Shown: positions 22,601-34,060 of the stretch, in pieces
How positions within the stretch are numbered: the stretch's first letter is position 1
Layout: each line of letters opens with the position of its first letter
DNA from: Heterodera schachtii
Taxonomy: Eukaryota; Nematoda; Chromadorea; Rhabditida; Heteroderidae
Length of the DNA stretch: 64,000 nucleotides
Reading direction: 5' to 3'
Assembly: GCA_023374025.1 (NCBI GenBank)
Contig: SIJG01000147.1
Coordinates: forward strand, 113,687 to 177,686
The notes under the pieces: generated by a model
Told to the model about the DNA's origin: nothing
What the model saw: the letters and a program-made list of their open reading frames with translations, nothing else
Databases searched by the model: none
Program-made: the position numbers and the translations under genes

Positions 22601-24050
22601 ATAATTATATCTTAATTTTTTAAATAAATTAATGTTGTCATTGACCGAAAATATCGCATTGCGAGCGGAATTAGCTTATGTTGTTTTAAAAATCTCCCAC
22701 ACTCCGTTCCTTCTGGCATCACAAGATCAAGTTGTTATTAAAGTTAATTATCTCTTTTGTCTATGTAATATTTAAATATATTTTGTTTCAATTTATATTT
22801 TTTAAAAGGGTTTTAATTTTTATTAAATATCGAATTCTTATTTTTTGCTTAATTTTAAATAAAATAAATTCAAAAATACGATTAGACAAATTATATTTTT
22901 TTATCCCTTAATATTTCTGTTATTTGAATTTTAAATTTTTAAATCTTCGCTTTTATTTAATTATTCATTTAACACTGCAGCAGCCGCCGTTAGCTTCTTA
23001 AACTAAGTGATGAATTTATAATAAATTTAATTCCATTATATTATCAATGAATTTTTTTTTTATTTGTGAATTTAATTAATATAATATTTTATTATTTATT
23101 TGTTATTATTCAGTTTATCACTTTTTTCGAGATTAATATTTATTTTTGTTGGTTTCATTAAATTAAAAATACTCATAACATATAAATTTAAAATTCATAA
23201 TTAATAAATTTAATTTTTTAATGTATTTAATTCAATTAATAACCTTAATTTCGTCGTTCTTTTTATTCAGACCTTTACAAAAAAAATTTTGGTTTTAGGT
23301 AATCCGTCCATTTTAATTTATTTAAATGATTTAATTAATTTTCTGTCGTTAAAAAAATTCTTACGGAGAGAAGCTAATAGAAAAAATTGTTAAATTTATT
23401 TTGTGTAGTTAAAGTTATTTTTAAGTTCAATCTTTTGGTTATTCATATTAGAGACTTAATAATTTTGGCACAAGTCTCGGTTTAGTGATTTTTTAATTTT
23501 TTTAAACCTTTTATAATATTAACATATTTAAAATATAAGAATTTATTCAGCTTTTTTTAATTTATTAATAGATAATTGCTGAAAAGAGAAATATAAATTT
23601 AATTTGTCTTTTTAGTAAATTTTAATTACTCTTTTATTAAGAATTAAATAAAGTTGTTTGTTTGTTTGTTTTTAATTAAAAAACTCAATATAAAATAAAA
23701 TTTATATTGATTATTAAAAATTATTATTTTTTGTCGACTTGTAAATTCATTGAAATAAAAGTAATGTTTTATTGATTACCTATCAACTAGAGCCTATTGG
23801 TTTAATCACATAAATTTAAGCCTCCGAAATCAACTTTAAAATTAAATATAATAAATTGAGAAAGGAGTTTTTGCTTTCATACCACTGATTATGTTACCAA
23901 TTAATAATTAATTCCATCTTGTTTAAAAATAGATTAATAAATCTCGCAAATGCATCCATTCATTGTTTATTCTGTTGAGGTCAATTTATTAGCTTAAATC
24001 AAATTCCTGTTGTTTAAATTTTTATACAAAATTAATTTGGTTATTAATTT
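19601..24050. other. T-rich background (units in inverse orientation)
   Basis: No gene is seen. The plus strand is T-rich through to about 30.3 kb, the mirror of the A-rich blocks. Islands lie at 20310-20340, 20860-20915, 22030-22060 (gcctgcggcgccgttctgag), 22140-22180, 22640-22730 and 22975-23005. Confidence 0.55.
22975..23015 (-). repeat. Family H island, inverted copy
   Basis: On the minus strand this reads aagaagctaacggcggctgc followed by tgcag. It matches the islands ataagctaaccgcgacgcag (31.5 kb) and ataagctaacgcgctgcaga (38.34 kb), which are on the plus strand. This shows that T-rich and A-rich blocks are inverse copies of related material. Confidence 0.5.
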
Positions 24051-24480
24051 AAAAATGGTCTGGCGCAGGATTTTTCAAAATTTGTGGAACGTTGATTAAT
24101 CTAATTTAAAAAAATTGACAGTCTTCTATTCTAGCTTGGATTAGGACTTTTTTTTTTGTTTTCAAAGCTTTTTTAAGGCTCGTTTTTTCAAAATTTTTTG
24201 GTATTCTGAGCCAATTTTTTAAGAGAAGAAGAATTTTAGGGGCCGATGGGGGAGTTTTGCAGATTTTACGAAATTTTAGAAAATTTCATAAATCTCTTAA
24301 GTTGTTTTTCAAACTTTGGACTAAAGACATTTCGCCAAAATATTAATAATTTTTCAGATTTTCTGCACTTTCACTGGTGAAATTTAGGCCCGTTAGTCCC
24401 GGCCCAAATGACGGAACTGAAAGTTGTAAAATGGGAAGGGACTGCATCCCGAGTCCGGTATTATATTTTTTTTCTTCCTA
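24050..24480. repeat. Repeat block with GGGGCCGATGGGGG island
   Basis: Contains aattttaggggccgatgggg and ggcccgttagtcccggccca in T-rich sequence. The style (GC island followed by gcagatttt and aaaatttt phrases) resembles the GGCGCCG module, but I could not fix ends, TIRs or a duplication. It has no coding capacity. Confidence 0.4.
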
Positions 24481-24564
24481 ATATTGGTTTATTAAAATAG
24501 AGTTTTTTCTTAAAATTCTTCACTAATGGCTAAGGATATAGGCATGCATTTGTCATTCGCTTAC

Positions 24565-24942
24565 TAGTGCTGCTCGAGACTCTCGGTCTCGGTTCAAGAA
24601 AAGTCTCAGGTTTTTTTCGTCTCGGGCTCAAGTATCGGTTTTCGACACTGAGACCGAGAATTTTCTAATGAGTGGCTTTTTGTAAATTAATATTCGGCAA
24701 CGTCTAAAATCCCCGATTTTTCTTCAATATTTTCTTAAAAATTTGTTAAAAATCGCAAAATTTTGTCATTTTTTTGCCTAAATCAGTTAACAAAGTACGG
24801 TAAACTTTCAAAAATTTCCCCGGCGGCGCCTATCGTCATCGCAGGAGTTCCAAAATTCCTTTTATTTTTTAATTAACCCAAAGCCCCCGAGTGTTATTTA
24901 GAACTGACAAGTTTTTTGAATTATAAAAATGGCCCAGCTCTG
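24565..24942. mobile_element. hAT-like element with CTCGGTCTCGG words
   Basis: Ends TAGTGCTGCTCGAG and, inverted, CAGAGCTGGGCCAT both fit YARNG and resemble each other and known hAT ends. The words gagactctcggtctcgg, gtctcggg and actgagaccgag are repeated near the left end. The right half contains a GGCGCCG module (24760-24850, ccccggcggcgcctatcgtc). No exact 8-bp duplication is seen (attcgctt against attggcat, slightly offset), so the copy is old or the ends are slightly misplaced. Confidence 0.55.
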
Positions 24943-26399
24943 ATTGGCATCACCGGTGCACAATTATTAAAGATATATAAAACTATATTAATCATGATTT
25001 GTTTTATTTTAGTACTTTTAAAAATAAGAATGCTTTGAAATGATTATTATTCACTTTATTCATTTATTTCTATGCAAACAGTTTAATTATATTTGTTCTT
25101 TTTTATTTGCTATTTTAATGATGAATATAAAGCACATTTATTATTTTTCTGATAAATATTATTAATTATTTTATTTTAAAATTCCAATATTTTTAAATTT
25201 AATTTTTGAATTAATAAAAAAAAATTTTACAGAAAAAATAACAAGTTCGTAGTTTGTTCGTGAAAAGTGCAGCTGACAATGAGAAAAAAGCTAATGACTC
25301 CTTTTGATTTTTTTATAAAAATTATTAATAAAGCTTTTGAATATAATATTAATTAACATCAATATCTATTAGAATATATATTCTCTCTCAGATGAGTTTT
25401 TTTCTTTTAGGATTGAATTGTTTTGTGTTTATTTTATATTATTTTGTGCTGCCAAAAATATGCGCATAAATTGACAAAGTTTTATACATTATTTTAAATC
25501 CACAATTTAAATTACCTTATATAAACTTCATAATTTGTATTAAATAGCATGCAATTTTATAATAATTACTAATTTTTCTCTTATTTTAATTTTTCTGTTT
25601 TCATTTTATAAGAAAAATTGGATTTAAAGAAGTAATTTTGCAAAAAATGTCATGCTTTAAGTCATAAGATTTAATTCCATATTTGAAACATAAATTCAGT
25701 CTAAAAATAAATGCTTTTAGATTTATATAATTCATATTTAATTTATTTATTTTAATTAACTTATTTATATTTTAATTACCAAAAAAATGATCTATGTTTA
25801 ATTTTTATTTGTTTTGTAGCAAATATCTATTTTTAGTTGCAATAAAATTTATAATTTTTGTATATTTTTTGAAAAAACGTAAATTTTCTTTTTTTTAATT
25901 CAGATTTTTAAAAGATAATGCTTTTATGCCTATTATTTTTATTTGGTTTATTTTACAATTCTTCTCTATCATATTATGAATTTGTATGGCAGAAAACATA
26001 GATTCTTAAATATAAAAATTTCATTAATTCATTTCGAGTCTTCTAAGCTTCATTAATGCACAATAATTAATTTAGTTAAATAATTTTTGAGTGTTGATTT
26101 ATTTTTAATTTCGACAATACTGGAAGCTCAGAAAAAAAAATTGCTTAAAACCTAAAAATTTGAGCCTAGTAATAATTTGTTCTTAAAAACCCTTATGTTT
26201 AATTGAGTGTTTTTACTAATAATAAATTTAATTTTTTATTCTTATTATTTACCTTTATTTTCTTAATAATTAATTGAACATAAAGCATGGACAGTAAAAA
26301 AAATAAAAATAAATTGTTTTTAATTGTATTTTTCACAATTTTATTAGTAGGGCTTCGTTTTTTAGGCAAATACCTAAAATTTCTGCGCATTTAATATAC
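24943..26399. other. T-rich non-coding stretch
   Basis: No gene or bounded element is seen. The 63-codon ORF at 26199-26390 (minus) is lysine- and asparagine-rich, as chance AT-rich ORFs are. Confidence 0.6.
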
Positions 26400-26790
26400 T
26401 CAAATAAGCACGCAAACGCGTTTCCACTTGGAGTGGGGTGTCTACGATCGTGCTGACAAATCAGTGTGGGCGATCCACAAAAATCTCAGTGATCGATTGG
26501 TCATTTTCCAAAAGCCTATCGCACCACTTTCGGGGCATCAAAAGTGCCTGATCCGGAACCCGTACCGGCCCGGGTAAGAACAATTTTTTGTTCAGTTTTT
26601 CAAGGCTATCTCACAGACCGGGTCCGGTTCTTGATCCATTCACTAGGAGCCCGTCAGGGGTCGGGCAGCTCTGCCGGAGGACCCTCAGCCTCGCCCCCGA
26701 CTCTGGCGATGGCCAACCCAAGTTTAGCGCGCCGGTACCAGCGGCCTTTTTGTACAGCTCGATGAGCTCTACAAAATGGTATCAATCCGT
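26400..26790 (-). repeat. GC-rich dispersed repeat, copy 2 (inverse)
   Basis: The inverse of 14046-14335, with about 120 bp more in the middle (about 26590-26705, including a ccggaggaccctcagcctcg part). The left end extends further, to aagcacgcaaacgcgtttcc. Two overlapping plus ORFs of 73 and 68 codons cross it only because GC-rich sequence has few stops. Neither has a recognisable domain and neither is conserved in copy 1. The family is not recognised. Confidence 0.7.
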
Positions 26791-27025
26791 ATAAGCTGTA
26801 AAAATTCAGAACATTTTCTTTTTTATTAAATTTTTGTATTATTATTTTTTCTCTATTATTACTCTCCCTATTATTACAAGAATTCTCGGTTTAGTGATGG
26901 GTGATCGGAAGGGGCGGGTCATTTCAGTACCGAATAAATGCTTTTAATTAATTAATATAATTATTTAAATTTATAATTGAATAATAAGCTAATAATAAAA
27001 TTATATTTGGCTATATTTAAGTTTA

Positions 27026-27701
27026 CACGCCCACAAAAAAAGACACGACCATAGAATAATTTAACAAATTTAATGCACCGTAACTTTTTCAAGAAGCATC
27101 CTAATTAAACATTCTTAATATCATTTGATAGCTCTAAGTGTCCTTTATTTGCCTTTAAAATTTCAAAAAATTTCGTTGTGTCTCAAAGAAGTTGTGGTCA
27201 AAAAGGTTTACCAAACCAATTTATGAAATTTACAAGCCATAACTTTTTTGAAACACAACCAAATTTTTTGAAATCTTAAAAGCAAATAGAGGACACTTAG
27301 GGCTATCAAAAGATACCAAGATTATTTAATTTCAATGATTTTAGAAAAAGTTATGGTGCTGATCATAAATTGATCATTTTAAGGTGATCAAATATTCAAG
27401 CAAGTATAACTTTCAATGTACAAATCGTAGACCCACCATTCCAAAAGCAATTCGGTAGCAAATTTTGTGCTCTTGCCAATAGGCTTGTCCATTTTCTCTA
27501 GAAGAAATTTCCCAGCCCCCTAGGGACTTCGAAAATTTCCCCGATTTTCAGTGTATTTTGGGTGTCCCAGTCTCTGATCAAGTTGGTGTAAGAGACTTTT
27601 TTGATCAGCACCAAAAGTTATGCAAGCATGAATTATTTCAAGTTTTTAAATGAACTATAAGATAGTTTTTCAGGTTTGAGTCATGAATTTTGTGGGCACT
27701 G
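27026..27701. mobile_element. Nested Tc1/mariner-like element
   Basis: The ends are CACGCCCACAAAA and, inverted, CAGTGCCCACAAAA, bounded by TA on both sides (27024-27025 and 27702-27703), as expected for Tc1/mariner. The part 27440-27640 is homologous, in inverse orientation, to 52150-52405 (ccccctagg, then ttttcgaaaatttccccgat and tcagtgtattttgggt, then gatcaagttggtg, then agacttttttgatcagca). It has no transposase frame. Confidence 0.6.
27073..27361. repeat. Long hairpin, 125-bp arms, 39-nt loop
   Basis: Arms 27073-27197 and 27237-27361 pair base for base with a constant register, at lower identity than the hairpin at 16.9 kb. Read on the minus strand from the right arm, the order is gcaccataactttttct, then aataatcttggtatctttt, then gatagccctaagtgtcc. 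The first two parts and the gatagcc step match the order in the 16.9-kb hairpin. It is nested in the Tc1-like element. Confidence 0.85.
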
Positions 27702-27867
27702 TATTTCTCTCACAAAAATGTAATTTGTTTGGGAAATATTTAAATAATAAATCTAAATTATAATTAAGGTCAGCAAATCTAATTATATGATTAAAATAAT
27801 TATATTAATTAATTAAAAGCATTTATTCGGTACTGAAATGACCCGCCCCTTCCGATCACCCATCACT

Positions 27868-27911
27868 CATACTTTTTTAGCTTCGCCCACACGCATACTT
27901 TTTTAGCTTCG
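27868..27911 (+). repeat. Short tandem duplication
   Basis: catacttttttagcttcg occurs at 27868-27885 and again at 27894-27911, directly beside the right end of the 74-bp-TIR element. Confidence 0.85.
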
Positions 27912-28285
27912 GCTCACCACGCCTTAGAATAATTTTACTATTTGTCTTCATTAATTAAATTTTTTGAATTTTTTCACTCTGAATTATTTAATGGTTTTTT
28001 CAAACAATATGATATCATCAGTTAAATATGATTATTTATTTATATTTTTCGAGTTTTTATAATTGCTAAATTAAATTTTATTATATCTTTTACTGGATTC
28101 TCTTATTTTTAAATATATTTTAATTCCCCTATTTCATTTTAATTAATTTATAATTATATTACCTATTAAATATTTTGTTTTAGGTCAATTAATACCCTTG
28201 AATTTGCTGATCAGTTTTGTCAGACTTTCACAAGCAAATTTTTCTAGTAATTTAAAGGTTATATATTATTATGATTTCATTAACA

Positions 28286-28363
28286 ATTTTTTAAATGATA
28301 ATTATTATTTATGCTTTTATATTCATTTTTTAAATGATAATTATTATTTATGCTTTTATATTC
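28286..28363 (+). repeat. Perfect 39-bp tandem duplication
   Basis: Two adjacent identical 39-bp copies (attttttaaatgataattat..., ending tgcttttatattc). The 68-codon plus ORF at 28198-28404 repeats a peptide because of this, and is not a gene. Confidence 0.95.
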
Positions 28364-28460
28364 TGTTTGAATTCTTAAATTTCTATTTAAGTTTCAAAAA
28401 ATGATTTTAAAAAATTTGGTTATGAAACCGAAAGTTTATCAAAAAGATGAAAACATAAAT
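28327..28460 (+). repeat. Inverted pair with 32742-32876
   Basis: aaatgataattattatttat, then ttctgtttgaatt, then aaaaaatttggttatgaa and ccgaaagttt.tcaaaaagat, are found inverted at 32742-32876. The two lie about 4.4 kb apart across the point where strand bias flips (about 30.3 kb). Confidence 0.8.
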
Positions 28461-31048
28461 ACATTCACGCTTAAGTCCGAAATTTCAGATCACAAAAACT
28501 TCCTCAAAGACTTTGTGTAAAAATTAATTTGCGATTGTCAGTTTTTGGCATGGTCCGCAAAAAATTCATAAAAATTTGAAAATGGATGGAAATAATATTA
28601 AAATAATTCAACTGAAAACTATCGGAAAATGATTTTAAAAATAATTTTGACTTAACTAAAATTGTTTGATGGAATGACTAATTTTATAATTAAGCATTAA
28701 CCATATTTTGGTTTTTTCAATTATTTACAAATAATTAATTGTAATTCTTGAAAAGTACGTGAAGAAATTTTAATAATAAATTGGTAAATTTTTAAATATA
28801 TTTTTAAATAAGTATTATTAAATAAAAATTTTATTTTAAAAAATACTTAATATTTTAATTTATTTGGCAAATTTTTTTTCTTACTGTCATAAATTATATA
28901 AAAAAATGAATTATTCTTGATAATATTATTTTTTAGATTTTTAAATGAATTTATTATTTATTAGCATTAAATAGTCATTAAATTCATAATTTCAGCCAAA
29001 TGAATATTTTGCTAAATGATATTATGATAGCATAGCATTTATTTGTAGTCATATACAATAGTTGCAATAAAAAAATCAAAATTTTATGCATACAAAAAAA
29101 CCCACTTCTATAAATTAATCTGTTTTTAATAATGAAAAATATAATTAATTAAAATAAAATACATAAAAATCTAGCAATAAACAAAGGAATTTCCTAAATG
29201 TCACATTTGGTAATTCTGCAGAAGTTGAGGAACCATTGCTTATGTAAAAAGGAATTAAATTCATTTAATTTTATATATTTAGTATATTATTTTTTCACAC
29301 AATTTTTTTTTTGATTTTAAAAAAATTATTTTTTTTTTTCAAAATCATGTATAATTTTATTTCGAATCATTTATGAATTTTCATTTGGTCTCATATATTA
29401 TTAAGTTTAAAAAAATTTTTAAAAAATCTGTTTCCCTTAATTAATGTTTTTTCTCTCGTTCAATGCTCGGTAAAATGCGTTGTGTTACGCACTGTCTGCT
29501 CTTTTGTATGTTGTATTTTAATTGTATGTTTTGTTACTTACATTTATATAAACATTTTATCAAAATTAGAATGGTTTGAAGAGCTTAATTAAAAGTTAAT
29601 TTTATTTTTAACAATAAATAATTATTAAAATATTTATTTATAAATATAAAATTTTCTTTTATTTGAGTTCATTTTCTTATTTTCGTTAATAAATAATAAA
29701 CATATGCTTGCTTTTTCAGATGAACTCATTTTTGAGTAATAATAATGTTATATGTTATATTATTTATGTTGAATACAAAAAGTTTAATTAATATTCAGAA
29801 TTATAATGTAATTAAATAATGATTTGATTTTTCTTAAATTGATTGATTCATATTTTTAAAATTTAGAATAACTCAACCGAAAAATAAACTCACAAATAAT
29901 TCAAACGATTATTATTTTTTTTAAATAATAATATACTGGATAACCACAGACTGTGATTATGCAAAAGCAAATAAACTTCTTAAAAATTTATATTTAAAAT
30001 TAATCCACACCCTTAAATAAATTGAACTCTTGAATTCGTTTTTGTTATAGTTTTTGTAAGAATTTTGTCATTGTGTGGCTTTTTAGTTATATTTCTATTT
30101 TTAGCAAATATTTTGTGGGTTTTTTTTTGGAAAATACTACTGTAAATATTTGGCCTTTTTAGCAAAAATAAATCCGGGCACTGATTATATGTAATAAAAC
30201 AAAAAGTCAATAAAATATTAAAATAATGAAATAAATATTTTAAATAAATGAATATTTAAGACTTTTTAGGATAAAACAAATTAACAAAATAAATTTTTTA
30301 ATGATTTAATCAACAAATTATTGTATTTAAATATCATTACTTTAACTTTTATTAGGAAAATTAATAATTTTATTTAACTATTTATTATTGCTTAATTTCC
30401 TTCAATTCGAAAGTTATTGGAATTTGTGTAAACTCAGATTATCCTCGTAAAATATAAAAATCCGACCAGAAAAAGCACTACGATGCTTTATTATTTAAAA
30501 AATTTTGAAGCAATATATTTATGAGAATTTGAAAATAAAATGAAATGATTTATTAAAAATTTTGTAAATTTTTATTTTTAAATTTATATATTGTAATATT
30601 CAAATCAAATAATTTACAAGACAAAAATTAATAATTTCGCTGCCTTTATATACATAACGGTATAAATTTAAGCAATTTTAAAATAAATAAAATAGAATAG
30701 CATTTTTATCATAAATTATATATTAATTTCAAATTTTTTGAGATTTTTTAAATATTCATTAAATATATATATATATATTTTAATGTCATTTTTATACCTT
30801 TTAAAAAAATATTTAAAACATATTTATTTTTAATTCTGATCAAGACCAAACTTCAAAATATTTGAACGTATTAATAAAATATTTAAAAATTTGGAAAATT
30901 CATTTATGAAAGTCTGAATAAAGCCGTTAGCAAATTCAAGGGTTTGAATTGAGCTATAAAATATATTTAATAAAAATTAAGAAATAATTTCATAAAATAA
31001 TTAATTTAGACTGAAGACTAATTTTTTAATTTTAAAAAGTATAATCAA
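28461..31048. other. AT-rich stretch spanning a strand-bias flip
   Basis: No gene is seen. T-rich on plus until about 30.2 kb, A-rich after. An island lies at 29455-29510 (ctcggtaaaatgcgttgtgt..). A phrase at 30545-30610 (tttgtaaatttttatttt..ttgtaatattcaaatcaaat) recurs at 31146-31200. A short AT dinucleotide run lies at about 30766. Confidence 0.55.
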
Positions 31049-31285
31049 TGATAAAAGACTAAATAAAATTTAAACTTAAATTTAACATCATTTTATAAAT
31101 TTAAATAAATTCAATTATAAATATAAATACATGAAAATGTAATTTTTGTAAATTTTTATTTTCTTTATAAATTTACATATTGTAATATTCAAATCAAATA
31201 TGATAAAAGACTAAATAAAATTTAAACTTAATTTTAACATCATTTTGTAAATTTAAATAAATTCAATTATAAATACATTATGATA
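31049..31285 (+). repeat. 152-bp-period tandem duplication
   Basis: tgataaaagactaaataaaa, then tttaaactta.attttaacat and onward, occurs at 31049-31131 and again from 31201, with few changes. Confidence 0.85.
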
Positions 31286-31439
31286 TAAATGTTGTAAAAT
31301 AATAAATTGGCTGTAATATGGATTTAATGAGCTTTTATTGCAGAATTTATAAATAAAGTGAAAAAATAAAAATTTAAAGGCAAAAAAAAAAAACAGGAAA
31401 AATGGCAAAATTAAAGGAGTTAAATAACAAAAAAAATCA

Positions 31440-31560
31440 AAAAAAATTTAATTGAATTAACATTTATACAAACAAAATTCATCTTTTATTGTTTTCATAA
31501 GCTAACCGCGACGCAGACTAAGAGTTTAACGATCTACGGCTACAATAATTTATTTTAAAA
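31440..31560 (+). repeat. Family H island, copy at 31.5 kb
   Basis: acaaaattcatcttttattg.., then ataagctaaccgcgacgcag, then gtttaacgatct. It matches 38290-38390 (cagaattgtcttttataac, then ataagctaacgcgctgcaga, then ttttaacggtcc). The GC island is the best-conserved part. Confidence 0.6.
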
Positions 31561-33919
31561 AAATAGTGTGCATTTTTTTAATTTAAATCAAATTAAATAT
31601 ATATATAAAATCCTACCAAAAGTTAGCAATTTTATGGACGATATAAATACATCTTAAGAAGGAACAAAAGTTTTCATGTGGAGTTTCCCACGAGATATAA
31701 AAATTTATAATGCATAAAAAATCAATGCAAAAATCAATAGCATAATGGTCATTTAAATTTAATTAATTTTAAATTAGTATAGAAAATTAAGCAATTGAAA
31801 GGTAAAAATGCTATAAATCCAATAAAATAAAATCTATATTAAATTCAGAGATGAAAATAAAAGAAAGAATTTAAATTGAAATATGAGCATTAACAGATAA
31901 TAAAAAATGAATTTACCAATATAAGCAACTCTAAACATAATTAACTATTAAAATACAGATAAATCCAGCCTTTTGTTTGAAAATAACACTCACTTTCACA
32001 TAGACATTTACAAAACTTTGATAACAATCATAAAACTCTTGCCTTTTATTTATATAATAAAATATATCATGTTATAGCAACAAACATTGATTTTTATGAA
32101 GAAAATTTACAAATAAATATAAATTAATGAAAAATAATTCGCACAATTAATAATAAAGTTTTTTAATATCATTAAATATAACGCTGATTAATTTATAAGC
32201 AATAGAAAAATGAGCATTCGCAAAAAGAGCTAAAAAGTAGAAAAAAAAAAAGAATTGGTGTCAAATAAATTTAAATGGATCATAATAATTAGCAATTTCC
32301 ATTCAAAATAATTTCGAAATAAAACAGAATTTTAATAATAACATTATTTCTAAAAAAGTTATTAAAATAATTCAAATTTGAAATTTTCGTAAATTTAAAT
32401 TTGTTAATCTAAAATAAAAATCATAATTAAAATTTAAGTAATTTCACCTAAAAATAAATTAAACGAAATATTTATAAATAATAATAAATGAATAAAAATA
32501 GATTTTCCTCAATATCGGTTAAAAATTTAATTTCACTAAAATTTAATTTTGCATTTAAATTCATACAATTATCAATTAAAAACAAAAGAAATTTATTAAA
32601 TTTTAACAAATTACTATTAAATTCTACATAAGAATACTTTATAAGTTAATAATAATGATTATGAAAAATTAAAACCATAAAAAGGAATGGTTATAAATGG
32701 TGTGTATTTTGAATTTGTTTCTTTTTGTTAAATTTTAAAATATTTTATGTTTCATCTTTTTGAAAAACTTTCGGGTTCATAACCAAATTTTTTTTAATCA
32801 TTTATTGAAACGTAAATAGAAATTGAATAATTCAAACAGAATAAAAAATCATAAATAATAATTATCATTTAATGTAATAAAAAAATGACCGATAGTAAAT
32901 TAATTATTTAATCATTGGCTTTTTTTATTCATTGAATTCGAATTATTGAATGTTATCATTTAATTGCTGCATTATGAATTTAAAAAAGAAAGATTTATGA
33001 TTAAAATGTTAATAATTTATTTAATAAATTCTTTAAGACAATTTATTTTAATCAAAATTTCTCTTGATATTTATAAAAAATACACAAAACAATAACATTT
33101 ATTGTTATTACTCTTTGAATATTTGTTAAGTAAATTTCAGCAATAAATTTAAAAAATGCGGAAAAATGAAATTAAAATTTAAAATGTTCGAGAAAGGTGA
33201 GTTTGCTTCATTTTTTTCAATTTATAGCACAAATCCTTTCTTCAAAACACCAAATAATTTTAAGATTATTTCCAATTTCTCGTAATAAAAAACATTAAAA
33301 AAAATATATTATTACAAATTAATACAATTATACAAATACTTAAAAAATGTAACACGAAAAAGCCAAAATAATTACTAGAAATTAACTCCAAAAAATGAAT
33401 TATTATTCAAAAATATATTATTAATTATTGTATAATATAATTCAAGAAAATTAAAATAAGTTTTCATATGAGAACGGTTGAGTTTTATACAGACATTATC
33501 GAATAAAATAAAAAATATCGGTATGAAAAAATTTCAAAAAATTAAATATTGACATAATTTACAAACAAAAAACTCATCATGAAAAATCTCAAGAATATAA
33601 TATTGTATATCATGAATTATTTAGCTTAAAAAAAAATTTTTTTTTTCCAAAAATTGTGCATTTATTTATTTATTAAGAAAATTATTTAAATTTTTCAACA
33701 AAAACCGAAATTGATATAAATAAATTTACCATAGTATAAATAAATTTGTATTAATTATTAGCGTTAAAAATAAATATTAAGTAATGTATGTCATTATTTA
33801 TTTAGTTATTAAAATAAAAATAATTATTCTATATAAACTTTTGAACATTAAAGTAAATTAATATTTAAACAAATCAAAAAATAGTTAATAAATATAAAAA
33901 AACAATAATTATCTGAACA
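31561..33919. other. AT-rich background, A-rich plus strand
   Basis: No gene is seen. tttatgaagaaaatttacaa and onward at 32095-32165 recurs at 39695-39765 just upstream of a family D island, so a decayed family D copy probably starts here. 32742-32876 is the inverse of 28327-28460. Confidence 0.55.
32742..32876 (-). repeat. Inverted partner of 28327-28460
   Basis: The reverse complement of the 28.3-kb block, including one copy of its 39-bp unit. The orientation agrees with the opposite strand bias of the two blocks. Confidence 0.8.
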
Positions 33920-34060
33920 TTAATAATAATAATAATAAAACAGAGGCACGAACGCAACTGAACATCTGAAAAACGGACAAGAAAATATAAATAAATCAAT
34001 TAATAACAAATTATTAAGTCTCTAATGTGAATAAACAAAATGTTAAATTTGAAAGAAATA
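33920..34060 (+). repeat. Family D island, copy 1
   Basis: acattaataataataataat, then acagaggcacgaacgcaact, then gaacatctgaaaaacggaca, then attattaagtctctaatgtg. It matches 40865-41000 and, less well, 39755-39850. The order of landmarks is kept while single bases differ, so this is an old repeat. It is not recognised. Confidence 0.65.

Larger units (their letters stand above)
26893..27867. mobile_element. TIR element with 74-bp ends
   Basis: 26893-26966 and 27794-27867 are perfect inverted repeats by eye, starting agtgatgggtgatcggaagg, with ggggcgggtcatttcagtac next. If one base is added at the left the end reads TAGTG, which fits hAT, but the right end then reads GAGTG and no 8-bp duplication is visible. 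The two intact arms suggest recent movement or gene conversion. A Tc1-like element and a 125-bp-arm hairpin are nested inside. There is no transposase. Confidence 0.85.

Noticed and set aside
26544..26794. Two overlapping plus-strand ORFs of 73 and 68 codons in GC-rich sequence
   Set aside because: They lie in a dispersed repeat, are broken in the inverse copy at 14 kb, and show no known motif. GC-rich DNA simply has fewer stops.
33920..33945. TAA microsatellite as a separate feature
   Set aside because: It is short and part of the family D unit.
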